Origin: Deltaproteobacteria bacterium
GTDB lineage: Bacteria; Desulfobacterota; Binatia; DP-6
Assembly: GCA_005888095.1 (NCBI GenBank)
Contig: VBKF01000103.1
Location: forward strand, 1 to 35,844
Reading direction: 5' to 3'
DNA: 35,844 nucleotides
The notes below the pieces were generated by a model, which was not told the DNA's origin, searched no databases, and was given only the letters and a program-made list of their open reading frames with translations. Positions within the stretch are counted from its first letter, which is position 1. Every line of letters begins with the position of its first letter. The translations under genes and the position numbers were made by a program. Positions 15,086 through 23,683 of the stretch are shown here, piece by piece.

Positions 15086-15847
15086 GTGATCCCCATCGAC
15101 CTGCTGCTCGATCTCGTGCGCGGGCTCACTGCGTCGACCCCGCCCCCGCGGGGGCTCCCGTACCTGGGTCTCGAGCATGCGAGCGGCACCGGGTTTCATC
15201 TGCTCGACGCACTCAGCGCCCGCGGCATCTTTCGCAAGTACGAGCTCGTGCTCGACGTGGGCGCCGGTCTCGGGGGACGCGCGCGCTGGCTCGCCACCCG
15301 CTTCGGCTGCGAGGTGGTGGGCGCGACGCTCACCGTCGAGGAGGCGGCCGGCGGGACGCAGCTCGGACGCCGGAGCGGTCTTCGCGCCCAGGTGCGGCTC
15401 CTGCCCGCCGCGCCGCAGGCGCTCCCGTTCCGCGCCGCGCGCTTCACCCACGTCTGGCTCGTGGAGAGCCTGTCGCGCCTGCCCGACGCGCAGGCAGCGC
15501 TCGCCGAGGCCTACCGCGTCGTGCGCCCGGGGGGGTGGCTCGCGGTGCAGGACCTCTTCCGCACCGGGCGCGCTCGGGCCGAGGTCCCGGGCTGGCGCTT
15601 CGCCGACCCCGAGGTCTACGTCGAGGCGATCGCGGCTGCGGGCTTCGTCGACATCCAGGTCCGCGATCGCAGCGCCGAGGCGGCCGAGCGCGCGCCGCGG
15701 GCGATCGCGGCCCGGGAGCTGCTGCACGCGAGGCTCCGCAGCGACCCGCGCCTCGCCGCGCTGGCGGCCGAGCGCGAGACGCTCGGCCGCGCGCTCGCGG
15801 CGGGCGTGCTGCGCGTCGTGCAGCTCGTCGCCCGGCGGCCGGCGTAG
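15086..15847 (+). CDS. Class I SAM-dependent methyltransferase
   Basis: A 253-residue Rossmann-fold methyltransferase. Motif I (VLDVGAGLGGRARWLA) starts near residue 55, an acidic strand-2 region follows, and YRVVRPGGWLAVQDLF is the post-motif III strand. The pattern resembles UbiE/CrtF-like or sarcosine/glycine-type small-molecule methyltransferases, but the substrate cannot be named. The GTG at 15086 was chosen because the upstream extension of the open frame is antisense to the zincin-like gene. No strong Shine-Dalgarno is visible. Confidence 0.8.
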   Translation: MIPIDLLLDLVRGLTASTPPPRGLPYLGLEHASGTGFHLLDALSARGIFRKYELVLDVGAGLGGRARWLATRFGCEVVGATLTVEEAAGGTQLGRRSGLRAQVRLLPAAPQALPFRAARFTHVWLVESLSRLPDAQAALAEAYRVVRPGGWLAVQDLFRTGRARAEVPGWRFADPEVYVEAIAAAGFVDIQVRDRSAEAAERAPRAIAARELLHARLRSDPRLAALAAERETLGRALAAGVLRVVQLVARRPA

Positions 15848-15860
15848 GCCCGCGGGCCGC

Positions 15861-16232
15861 TCAGTCCTTGTCGACCGGGTAGCCGAGCTCCGTCCACCGC
15901 CGCCAGCCGCCGTCCATCGAGACCGCCCGGCGGTAGCCCATCTTCTGGAGCGCATCGGCGGCGAGCGCCGAGCGGAAGCCGCCCCCGCAGTAGAGGACGA
16001 TCTCGGCCTCGCGATCCGGGATGCTCTTCTCGATGTCGCGCTCGATGATGCCCTTCGAGAGGTGCCGCGCGCCGCGGGCGTGGCCCTGCTGCCACTCGCG
16101 ATCCTCGCGCACGTCGACCAGGTGGAAGCGCTCGCCCGCCTGCTGGCGGCGGCGCACCTCTTCGGGCGTGGTCTCGCGGACCCGTGTCTTCGCGTCGGCG
16201 ACGAGCCGCAGGAATCCCGGCGAGTGCTCCAC
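15861..16232 (-). CDS. Single-domain rhodanese-like sulfurtransferase
   Basis: About 123 residues forming one rhodanese domain: TTPEEVRRRQQAGERFHLVDVREDREWQQGHARGA is the first half, and the active-site loop is LYCGGGFRSAL with a catalytic cysteine. The C-terminal MDGGWRRWTELGYPV matches the family. Such proteins carry sulfane sulfur as a cysteine persulfide. The GTG at 16232 is my choice of start; earlier in-frame starts exist but add Pro/Arg-rich sequence. It is convergent with the methyltransferase gene (13 bases between stops). Confidence 0.85.
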   Translation of the reverse strand: MEHSPGFLRLVADAKTRVRETTPEEVRRRQQAGERFHLVDVREDREWQQGHARGARHLSKGIIERDIEKSIPDREAEIVLYCGGGFRSALAADALQKMGYRRAVSMDGGWRRWTELGYPVDKD

Positions 16233-16427
16233 GGGCGGATGCTTAGCACGAGCGCCGGGCGATGACACCGCCCTGCCGTCCGTGGCACATGTGTCGCGTC
16301 CAGAGTGCCATGCCGAGCGGCCGTGGCCGGTAAAGCGCCCGGCCTGCGGCGAGCGCGCGACCCCACCCGTCGGGCACTCCGGTTGCTCATGGGCCAGGTA
16401 CACCCGAGTGGGCACGGAGGAATCGCC

Positions 16428-17642
16428 ATGTATCAGCTCCTAGCGTTTGCGGTCTCGCTGCTTCTCCTGAGCGTGTCGCCGGCCTTCGGGTGCAACAAGC
16501 ACTCGGACTGCAGCGACGGCGATCCGTGCACGATCGACACCTGCGACCCGGTCTCCCGTACCTGCCGGCACAGCGCGGCCATCGATGGGACGCGGTGCGA
16601 CGACCGCAACGCCTGCACGCAGAGCGATACGTGCGCGGGAGGGCGCTGCATCGGCGGCAACCCGATCGTGTGTGCGGCGGAGGACCAGTGTCACGTGGGG
16701 GTCTGCGACCCCAACACGGGTCGGTGCTCGAACGCGGCCCTGCCCGAGGGCGCCGTGTGCGACGACGGTGACGCCTGCACGCAAACGGACACGTGCCAGG
16801 CGGGCGATTGCACCGGCTCGAACCCGGTCGTGTGCGTCCCCATCGACGCCTGCCACGTCGCCGGCACCTGCGATCCGGCGACCGGGGTCTGCTCCAACCC
16901 GTCGAAGGACCCGGTGGTGTGCGCACCCGTGGACCAGTGCGCGATGGCGGGAACGTGCAACCCGGCGACGGGCCTCTGCGTGACGCCCCCGAAGCCGGAT
17001 GGCAGCCCCTGTGACACGGGAAGCCAGATCGTCTGCTCGGTCCCGGACTCCTGCCAGGGCGGGACGTGCGTCGAAGGCGGCGGCGGGGACCGAGACGGCG
17101 ACCACATCTGCGACGCGGACGACAACTGCCCCGACTACGCGAACGACGATCAGGGCGACCTGGATCACGACGGGATCGGGGACGTCTGCGACGGCAACGA
17201 CGCGAAGCTGATCGTCACGTTGCTGCGCATCCGCGGCAGCCGTCGCGCGGGAAGATACGGCAGCGTCAGCGCGAAAGGGAAATTCCTGATCGAACCCGCA
17301 TCGCCCATGCAGTCGTTCGACTCGCGAGGAGGGATCACCGCTCGGGTGACGGATGACCTGGCGCTCGACCAGACGGCCAGGTGGGAAGACGCGGAATGCC
17401 GTTCGCTCGGTCGCTCCATCGCCTGCGGGAAGGGCAAGGAGCCATTCCAGGTGAAGTTCAGCGCGATGTCCTCGAACCCCGACGTGATCAAATTCAGCGT
17501 GCGCTTTCCGCTCCCGGCCGATCCCGCCGTCCTTCATCCCCCCATCAGCCTGACCTTCACCACGCACGGGATCATCGACCGCGTCGGGACGATCGGCGCC
17601 TGCCGAGCTTCCGCCAGCTCGATGCGCTGCCGGCAGCCCTAG
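16428..17642 (+). CDS. Secreted Cys-rich repeat protein with a thrombospondin type 3-like motif
   Basis: A 404-residue exported protein. Residues 1-21 form a signal peptide (LLAFAVSLLLLSVSPAFG, then Cys). Residues ~22-220 hold repeated Cys-rich units of the form CDDGDACTQTDTC...G.C...NP.VC, seen at least four times, likely disulfide-bonded. A calcium-binding thrombospondin-3-like segment follows (DRDGDHICDADDNC and DLDHDGIGDVCDGND). The last ~150 residues form a beta-rich domain with three cysteines that I do not recognise. Such proteins are frequent on cell surfaces in Myxococcota-type bacteria. A GGAGG lies 8 bases before the ATG. No neighbours suggest a specific role. Confidence 0.85.
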   Translation: MYQLLAFAVSLLLLSVSPAFGCNKHSDCSDGDPCTIDTCDPVSRTCRHSAAIDGTRCDDRNACTQSDTCAGGRCIGGNPIVCAAEDQCHVGVCDPNTGRCSNAALPEGAVCDDGDACTQTDTCQAGDCTGSNPVVCVPIDACHVAGTCDPATGVCSNPSKDPVVCAPVDQCAMAGTCNPATGLCVTPPKPDGSPCDTGSQIVCSVPDSCQGGTCVEGGGGDRDGDHICDADDNCPDYANDDQGDLDHDGIGDVCDGNDAKLIVTLLRIRGSRRAGRYGSVSAKGKFLIEPASPMQSFDSRGGITARVTDDLALDQTARWEDAECRSLGRSIACGKGKEPFQVKFSAMSSNPDVIKFSVRFPLPADPAVLHPPISLTFTTHGIIDRVGTIGACRASASSMRCRQP

Positions 17643-17727
17643 CTTAGCTAGCTAGGCGTCGACTCCAGACCGAATCTCCGCGCGCGCCGCGCGCGCGGCC
17701 GAGCGAAGCGAGCGGGGAGTGAGGACA

Positions 17728-17771
17728 CGGCGGGCTGCGCCCGCCGGGGCGAGGGGCGGGGAGCCCCTCGC
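17728..17771. terminator. Pair of strong GC hairpins between convergent genes
   Basis: Two adjacent perfect hairpins: CGGCGGGC/GCCCGCCG with a 3-base loop (17728-17746), and GCGAGGGGC/GCCCCTCGC with a 5-base loop (17749-17771). They sit between the convergent secreted-protein and amidase genes, just before the amidase stop. There is no T-run, so they would not be classical Rho-independent terminators, although hairpins without U-tracts often separate convergent genes in GC-rich genomes. The region upstream (17678-17716) is CG-alternating and contains gagcgaagcgagc, so a REP-like repeat is an alternative reading. Confidence 0.45.
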
Positions 17772-17775
17772 TGAC

Positions 17776-19188
17776 CTAGCACAGCGGCGGACGACGCTCG
17801 TGCCAGTGGGTCGCGCGCTGGTACGCATGCCCGGCCGCGAGCACCCGTCCCTCGGCGAACGGCGGACCGACCAGCTGGAGGCCGACCGGCAGGCCGGCCG
17901 ACGTGAACCCGCAGGGCAGCGCGAGCGCCGGGAGCCCGATCAGGTTGAAGGGCGCGGTGAAGCGCGTGATCGCCTGGGCGGCGTCGAGCTCGTGGCTGCC
18001 GAGGCGCACGAGCAGCTCGGCCGGGCGCGGGGCGACGAGGGGCGTGGCCGGCAGCGCGAGCAGGTCGGCGCGTGCGAAGGCCGCGCGCGCCTCCTCGTAG
18101 AGGCGCGTCCGCAGGCGTTGCGCAGCCAGATAGTGGTCCGCCGCGACCATCTTGCCGAGCGCGAGGTAGACACGCAGCTCGAGACCGGCCCGCGCGCGCC
18201 GCGGCCCGAGCAGCGCTCCGAGCGCGCTCTCGGCCTCGGCCAGGATGGTCGCGCCGAGCGCCGGGTTGGCGTGCTCGAGGGACGGCAGCGCGACGTCGGT
18301 CACCGCCGCGCCCGCCGAACCGAGGTCGGCGAGCGCCGTCTCGACCGCCGCCGCGACCTCGGGCTCGATCAGCTCGCAGGCGAACGCGCGCGCCACGCCG
18401 ATCCGCACGCCGCGGAGCGGGCGGTCGAGGAGCGCCCGATAGTCGGGGACCGGCACGCGGGCGCTCGAGGGGTCGGCCGGATCGTGGCCGGCGATGGCCT
18501 GCAGCACGAGCGCCACGTCCTCGACGGTGCGTGCCAGCGGTCCGACGTGGTCGAGCGTCCAGGCGAGCGGCGTGACGCCGGCGCGGCTCACCCGGCCGTA
18601 GGTGGGCTTGAGGCCGGTCACCCCACAGAAGCTCGCCGGGATGCGCACCGACCCGCCGGTGTCGGTCCCGAGCGCGGCCGGCACGAGCCGCGCGGCGACG
18701 GCCGCTCCGGAGCCGCTGCTCGAGCCGCCGGGTACGCGGTCCGCCGCCCACGGATTCAGCGGCGTCCCGAGCGCCGCATTCACGCCCGTCGGGCCGAAGG
18801 CCAGCTCGTGCATGTGGGTGGTGCCGAGCACGACCGCCCCGGCGGCCCTGAGCCGGGCGACCACGGTCGCATCGGCCGCCGCGGGCCGATCGCCCGCGAA
18901 GGCCGGGCTGCCGTTGCCGCGCACCAACCCGCGCACGGCGAACAGGTCCTTCACCGCGACGGGGACGCCGGCGAGCGCGCCTGCCGTCCCGCGGGCGAGC
19001 GCTCGGTCGGCCGCGGCCGCCGCCGCGAGCGCCTCCGCCGGCGTGACCGCGACGAAGGCGTGCACGTGGCGATCGAGAGCCTCGAGACGCGCGAGATGCG
19101 CCTGCACGACGTCCGCAGCCGTCGCCTCGCGCGCGCCGAGCAACCGCTGGAGCTCCGCCACGCCGAGCCCGGTGAGCGCGGCGCTCAT
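17776..19188 (-). CDS. Amidase signature family hydrolase
   Basis: A 470-residue amidase-signature protein. The Ser-cisSer-Lys triad is visible: K80 in VPVAVKD, the cis-Ser region GGSSSGSGAAVAA (about 156-158), and nucleophile S180 in GTDTGGSVRIPA. It resembles GatA and also AtzF/allophanate and biuret-type amidases; substrate is not decidable. Its ATG overlaps the stop of the small GatC-like gene as ATGA, which suggests an obligate two-subunit enzyme. No gatB is nearby, so tRNA amidotransferase function is unlikely from context. Confidence 0.85.
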   Translation of the reverse strand: MSAALTGLGVAELQRLLGAREATAADVVQAHLARLEALDRHVHAFVAVTPAEALAAAAAADRALARGTAGALAGVPVAVKDLFAVRGLVRGNGSPAFAGDRPAAADATVVARLRAAGAVVLGTTHMHELAFGPTGVNAALGTPLNPWAADRVPGGSSSGSGAAVAARLVPAALGTDTGGSVRIPASFCGVTGLKPTYGRVSRAGVTPLAWTLDHVGPLARTVEDVALVLQAIAGHDPADPSSARVPVPDYRALLDRPLRGVRIGVARAFACELIEPEVAAAVETALADLGSAGAAVTDVALPSLEHANPALGATILAEAESALGALLGPRRARAGLELRVYLALGKMVAADHYLAAQRLRTRLYEEARAAFARADLLALPATPLVAPRPAELLVRLGSHELDAAQAITRFTAPFNLIGLPALALPCGFTSAGLPVGLQLVGPPFAEGRVLAAGHAYQRATHWHERRPPLC

Positions 19189-19376
19189 GCGCCGGCGTCG
19201 TCCACGAGCCGCCGCGCGGGCGAGAAGGGCTCGGTGTCGCCGAGGTCGAGGGCCGCGAGCGCGTCGAGCGAGGCGAGCACGGGCGCCAGCCGCTGCTCGA
19301 TCACGGGCACGAGGTCGGCAGGCAGGTCGAGCCCGGCTGCCGCCAGCCGCTCGCTGAGAGACGGCGGGCCGGCCAT
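19185..19376 (-). CDS. GatC/AtzG-like small subunit
   Basis: A 63-residue helical protein that ends LASLDALAALDLGDTEPFSP. The LD..LDL.DTEP pattern is that of GatC and AtzG-like proteins, which wrap around and stabilise an amidase subunit. It lies 2 bases after the helicase stop and overlaps the amidase start by 4 bases, so all three are probably cotranslated. It is shorter than canonical GatC (~95), more like AtzG. This supports a specialised amide hydrolase rather than the tRNA amidotransferase. Confidence 0.65.
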   Translation of the reverse strand: MAGPPSLSERLAAAGLDLPADLVPVIEQRLAPVLASLDALAALDLGDTEPFSPARRLVDDAGA

Positions 19377-19378
19377 CC

Positions 19379-21376
19379 CTAGCGCAAGCCCCCGGACTCG
19401 ATCACCTGCATCCCGGGGAGGATCGTCTCGGGGAGATCCTGCACGAAGCGCGACGGCTGGCCGAGCACCATGCCCGCCGCCCGGTCGTAGATGTCGATCG
19501 GATACGACAGGTAGAGGTTGTCCTTGGCGCGCGTCACCGCGACGTAGAGCAGGCGGCGCTCCTCCTCCACCTCGTCGCCGTCGTGCAGGTTCAGGTACGA
19601 GGGAAAGCGGCCGTCGACCAGCCAGATGACGAACACCGTGTGCCACTCGAGGCCCTTGGCGGAATGGATGGTGGAGAGCGTCAAGAGGCCCTCCTCGACG
19701 TCGGCGGCGAGCACGTCGCCCACGCTGTCCGTCGGCGGCTCGAGGGCCATGTCGGACAGGAGCGAGGCGAGGCTCCGGTAGCGGCCGGCGATGGTGATGA
19801 AGTGCTCGAGGTCCTTCTCCCGTTTCGGGAAGTCCTCGCGATGGATCTGCCGGAGCATCGGCGTGTAGAACCCGACCACGCGCGCCACCTTCTCGCCCGG
19901 CGGCACGTCGTCGGGCGCGATCTCGGCGACGAGCGCCGCCAGCCGCCCGAGGTCCTTCGCGTAGGCGCCGCGGCGCGGGTAGGCCGCCAGCCGCTCGCTC
20001 ATCGCCTCGATCGTCGGCGCCTCGGCGAGGTGCGTGAAGACGTCGTCCGCGGTCTTGGGGCCGACGCCGTCGAGCAGGAGGAGCACCCGGTGCCAGGACA
20101 CCGCGTCGCGGGGGTTGGCGACAATCCGGAGATGCGCCAGCACGTCCTTCACGTGCGCCGTCTCGATGAACTTGAAGCCGCCGCGCTTGACGAACGGGAT
20201 GTCGGCGCGCTGCAGCTCGAGCTCGAGGTCGAAGGAGTGGAAGCTCGAGCGGAAGAGGACGGCGATCTCGCCGAGCGGTACGCCCTCCTCGCGCAGCTCG
20301 AGGATGCGCTGGCAGACGAAGCGCGACTGCGCCTGCTCGTCCGCACACTGGAGCAGCACGGGTGGACCGCCGGCGCCGCGCTCGGCGTGCAGGATCTTGG
20401 TGTGCTTCTCGGCGGCGCGCTCGATGACGGCATTGGCGAGGTCGAGGATCGGCTGCGTGGAGCGGTAGTTCTGCTCGAGCTTGATGATCCGCGTGCCCGG
20501 GAAGAGGTCCGGGAACTCCATGATGTTGCGGAACGTCGCGCCGCGGAAGGAGTAGATGCTCTGGCTGTCGTCGCCCACCGCCATCACGTTGTCGTGCGCC
20601 ACGGCGAGGCCGCGCACGATCTCGGCCTGGAGGCGGTTCGTATCCTGGTACTCGTCGACCATCACGTAGCGGTAGGTCCGCGAGAGCTGCGCGGCGACGT
20701 CGGGTTGATCGCGCAGCAGGTCACGCAGCAGCACCAGCAGGTCGTCGTAGTCGACGAGGTCCTTCTCGCGCTTGTAGCGCCGGTATTCCTCCTCGAGGCG
20801 GACGAGGTCGTCGAGGTGCTCGTAGAGGTGGACGTAGCCGTCCTCCAGCAGCGCCGGCACCGTGGTGCTGCGGTTCACCGCCATGCTGAAGATCTCGACG
20901 ATCGCGCTCTTGCGCGGGAAGCGTCGCTCCTTGCGGTCGAGGCCGGCGCGGCTCCGCAGCAGGTTCACCACGTCCTCCGAGTCGCTGCGGTCGAGGATGG
21001 TGAAGCCGGGCTTCATCCCGAGGCGGCGCGCCGTGCGACGCAGCACCGTGTTGGCGAAGGAGTGGAACGTCCCGCCCGCCACGTGCTCGCAGCTGCCGCC
21101 GACCAGCATCGACGCGCGCCTGAGCATCTCCTCCGCCGCCTTGCGGGTGAAGGTGAGGAGCAGGATCTGGGCCGGGTTGACGCCCGACTCGACGAGCCGC
21201 GCGACGCGGTAGACCAGCGTGCGCGTCTTCCCGCTCCCCGCGCCGGCGACGACCAGCACCGGACCCTCGAGCGTCGTCGCCGCGGCATGCTGCGCCGGGT
21301 TCAGCTCGCCCTCGTAGTCGATCCGGTAGCGCCGTTCGGGAGCGTCCGACCGGGGGCGAAGCGTGTAGGTCTCCAT
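19379..21376 (-). CDS. UvrD/PcrA/Rep-type superfamily I DNA helicase
   Basis: A 665-residue 3'-5' helicase. Motifs occur in order: Q-motif region LNPAQHAA, Walker A AGAGSGKT (residues 44-51), LLLTFTRKAAEEML (Ia), VDEYQDTNRLQ (II), GDDSQSIYSFRGA (III), EQNYRSTQPI (IV), LSTIHSAKGLEW (V) and LLYVAVTRAKDNLYLSYP (VI). It is slightly shorter than UvrD (~720). The specific paralog (UvrD, PcrA or Rep) cannot be fixed. The ATG at 21376 is 92 bases from the divergent coiled-coil/RelE protein start. The gene is followed closely by the amidase pair, which has no obvious functional link. Confidence 0.92.
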   Translation of the reverse strand: METYTLRPRSDAPERRYRIDYEGELNPAQHAAATTLEGPVLVVAGAGSGKTRTLVYRVARLVESGVNPAQILLLTFTRKAAEEMLRRASMLVGGSCEHVAGGTFHSFANTVLRRTARRLGMKPGFTILDRSDSEDVVNLLRSRAGLDRKERRFPRKSAIVEIFSMAVNRSTTVPALLEDGYVHLYEHLDDLVRLEEEYRRYKREKDLVDYDDLLVLLRDLLRDQPDVAAQLSRTYRYVMVDEYQDTNRLQAEIVRGLAVAHDNVMAVGDDSQSIYSFRGATFRNIMEFPDLFPGTRIIKLEQNYRSTQPILDLANAVIERAAEKHTKILHAERGAGGPPVLLQCADEQAQSRFVCQRILELREEGVPLGEIAVLFRSSFHSFDLELELQRADIPFVKRGGFKFIETAHVKDVLAHLRIVANPRDAVSWHRVLLLLDGVGPKTADDVFTHLAEAPTIEAMSERLAAYPRRGAYAKDLGRLAALVAEIAPDDVPPGEKVARVVGFYTPMLRQIHREDFPKREKDLEHFITIAGRYRSLASLLSDMALEPPTDSVGDVLAADVEEGLLTLSTIHSAKGLEWHTVFVIWLVDGRFPSYLNLHDGDEVEEERRLLYVAVTRAKDNLYLSYPIDIYDRAAGMVLGQPSRFVQDLPETILPGMQVIESGGLR

Positions 21377-21468
21377 CGGCGCCGGGAGCGACTGTAGCGT
21401 GCGCGGTCAGGGCCGGCAAACCACCGCCCGCTTCGAGGCCCGTCGCCCTGCGGGGCAACTCCGGTAGA

Positions 21469-22671
21469 ATGTCGCCCGTGCCGCTCCTTTCGCCGCTGAC
21501 GCCCGACGAGCGCAGCACGTTCCTCGTCGTCGCGCTGTCCGAGAAGAGCCTCATGAAGCTCGTCGGCCGCCTCGGCACCGCACCCCCGGGCACGCGACTC
21601 GACCGGCTCGGCACGTGGGACCTCGCGTGGAGCCTGGTCGACTACTACGAGAGCGATCCCGAGGTGGCGGAGACGGTCGACCGGACGCTCCGCAAGGAGC
21701 TCGGCGAGTCGCCGCTCGCCGGCGCGGTCGCCGGCGAGGGGGGCGCCAGGGCGGTGGCCGATCTCCTGCTCGAGTCGCGCGACCCGGCGCGCGACCTCGC
21801 CTGGGCGCTGCTCGGCACGAGCGCCGAGGGCGCGGGGGAGCTGGCGTCGGCGCTCGTCAAGACGATCATCGCCGAGTTCGACCAGGCCGACGCGCGCGCC
21901 CGGGAGACGGAGGAGGCGCACCCGGAAGAGGTCCCGCCCGAGCCGCCGCCCCCTGCCGCCGAGAAGCTCGCCGCCGACGCGGCCAAGGAGGCGGCCCGCG
22001 CGCAGCGCGCGCGCGAGCGCACGCTGAAGCGTCTCGGGGGCCTCAAGGAGCGGCTCGTCGAGCTCGAGCGGAGCGTCGCCGCCGCGCGGCGCGAGCTGCG
22101 GGAGTCGGAGGAGGGCCGGGCGCGGCTCGAGACGGAGCGCGACCGCCTGCTCGAGGAGCGGGAGGCGCTGCGGGCGCGTCTCCAGTCGGGGACCGCCGGC
22201 GAGGTCGCGCGCCTCACGGACGAGCTGGAAGCGACGAAGCGGCGGGCGCGGGCCCTCGACGCGGAGCTGGAGGAGGCGCGCGAGACCGAAGCGACGCTCG
22301 CGGCACGGCTGCGCGCGCTCGAGGCGGAGCGCACGGCGCGGCCCTCGGAGGGCGCGGAGGAGCGCGCGCCGGCCACCGGCGCCGGCTGGAGCCTGCCCGT
22401 CTTCAGCGACGAGTTTTACGAGTCGATCCGCCGCTGGGACCGCAAGATCGTGCGCAACGCGTTCGAGAAGATCTACCGCCTGGCGGAGGACTGGCGGCAC
22501 CCGAGCCTGCGCGCCATCCCGCTCGAGGGGCTGCCCGACCATTACCGCATCCGGGTGGCCACCGACGTGCGCCTGATCTACCGGCCGCTCGACGGCGGGC
22601 GGGTCGAGATCCTGTCGCTCATCGACCGCGAAGACCTCCAGCGCTACATCCGGCAGGCGAAAAGCCGCTGA
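21469..22671 (+). CDS. Coiled-coil protein with a C-terminal RelE/ParE-type domain
   Basis: A 400-residue protein of unusual architecture. Residues ~1-140 form a helical, acidic domain I do not recognise. Residues ~155-300 are a long Glu/Arg/Ala-rich coiled coil, and residues ~312-398 (FSDEFYESIRRWDRK to DREDLQRYIRQ) match the RelE/ParE toxin fold, with YRIRVATDVRLIYRP as the hallmark strand pair. The domain keeps arginines typical of mRNA-interferase relatives, but toxicity is not shown. No small antitoxin gene is adjacent. The ATG at 21469 leads straight into the N-terminal domain. It is divergent from the helicase and convergent with senB, 6 bases apart. Confidence 0.75.
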   Translation: MSPVPLLSPLTPDERSTFLVVALSEKSLMKLVGRLGTAPPGTRLDRLGTWDLAWSLVDYYESDPEVAETVDRTLRKELGESPLAGAVAGEGGARAVADLLLESRDPARDLAWALLGTSAEGAGELASALVKTIIAEFDQADARARETEEAHPEEVPPEPPPPAAEKLAADAAKEAARAQRARERTLKRLGGLKERLVELERSVAAARRELRESEEGRARLETERDRLLEEREALRARLQSGTAGEVARLTDELEATKRRARALDAELEEARETEATLAARLRALEAERTARPSEGAEERAPATGAGWSLPVFSDEFYESIRRWDRKIVRNAFEKIYRLAEDWRHPSLRAIPLEGLPDHYRIRVATDVRLIYRPLDGGRVEILSLIDREDLQRYIRQAKSR

Positions 22672-22677
22672 CGCCCG

Positions 22678-23631
22678 TCACCCCCGCCGGAGCTCGCCGA
22701 GGAGGCTCGCCCAGCCGCGCCGCTCGGCGTCCGGCGCGACCAGGGGCGCGCGACGGCGGCACGCGCGCGCGAGCCGCGCGTAGAAGGCCCGGTCGCGTTC
22801 GGCGCGCCCGAGCAGGCGGGTGAGCGCGCGCGTGGCGCCGGCGGGGAAGTAGCCCGGGTGGTCGGCGCCGAGCAGCCCGACCGACCCCGGGATGCGACTC
22901 GCCAGCACGGGAACCCCGCTGGCGAGCGCCTCGGAGATCACGTTCGCGCCGCCCTCCATCCTCGACGACAGCACCATGAGCCGGCAGCGGGCGAGGATCG
23001 TGCGCGTCTCGCGGTGGGGCCGGTCGCCGAGCCAGCGGTAGCGCGGGTTCCGCTGCATCTCGTCGCGCGCGCGCCGGCGCATGGCCGGTGTCATCGCGCT
23101 GCCCACCTGAAGGACCCGGATGCGCGAGTCCGGCGGCAGGCCGCGGGCGGCAAGCGCCGTTCGGAAGGGATCCTTCTCGGCCCTCAGGTGGCCCGGCACA
23201 CAGACGTCGAAGGTGCCGGCCGCATGCCGGCCGGCGCGCACCGGGAGCGCCGACTGATGGATGACGCGCGCCTTCGGCCGGAGCGCGCGAGGGAGCTCGC
23301 GGAGGGCGAGCGGCTGCAGGGCGACGAGCCGCGTCGCGGCCTCGAGGGCGCGCACGGCGGTGCGGCTCCGGTGGATGTCGCGGTAGACGTCGGTACCCGT
23401 CAGGGCGACGATCAGCGGCGCCGCGGGACGGCGTGCCCGGAAGCCGAGGGCCGCGGCGGCGCTCTTGCGCGCGTGGAGCGCGATCAGGAGGTCGGGCGGC
23501 CGCCCCCGGAAGGCCTCCCGGACGGCGACCCGGTGTCCGAGGCTCCGCAGGATGCGTGCCCAGCGCAGCGCCGTCACGCGGTTTCCGTGCCGCGTGCCGG
23601 CGCGCGCGGGACACACGATGAGGATCCGCAT
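22678..23631 (-). CDS. senB: Selenosugar synthase SenB-like glycosyltransferase
   Basis: A 317-residue GT-B-fold enzyme closely matching the pattern of SenB proteins (TIGR04348 type): MRILIVCPARAGTRHGNRVT at the start, LIALHARKSAAA, IVALTGTDVYRDIH, CVPGHLRAEKDPFRTALAAR, NPRYRWLGDRPH, and the C-terminal SRMEGGANVISEALASGVPV with IPGSVGLLG. In the characterised pathway SenB joins selenophosphate to a UDP-sugar to give a selenosugar used by SenA. The ATG at 23631 was chosen because it starts the first Rossmann strand; the open frame continues upstream without family similarity. It is divergent from the senA-like gene, 52 bases between starts. Confidence 0.85.
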   Translation of the reverse strand: MRILIVCPARAGTRHGNRVTALRWARILRSLGHRVAVREAFRGRPPDLLIALHARKSAAAALGFRARRPAAPLIVALTGTDVYRDIHRSRTAVRALEAATRLVALQPLALRELPRALRPKARVIHQSALPVRAGRHAAGTFDVCVPGHLRAEKDPFRTALAARGLPPDSRIRVLQVGSAMTPAMRRRARDEMQRNPRYRWLGDRPHRETRTILARCRLMVLSSRMEGGANVISEALASGVPVLASRIPGSVGLLGADHPGYFPAGATRALTRLLGRAERDRAFYARLARACRRRAPLVAPDAERRGWASLLGELRRG

Positions 23632-23683
23632 GCCGGGCCACGATTCTACTGCAAGCGACGTCGCCCCACCCCCCTGGCGAGGG

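Noticed and set aside
17728-17771. Classical intrinsic terminator
   Set aside because: The stems are strong but no T-run follows on either strand, so I list it only as a hairpin pair at low confidence.
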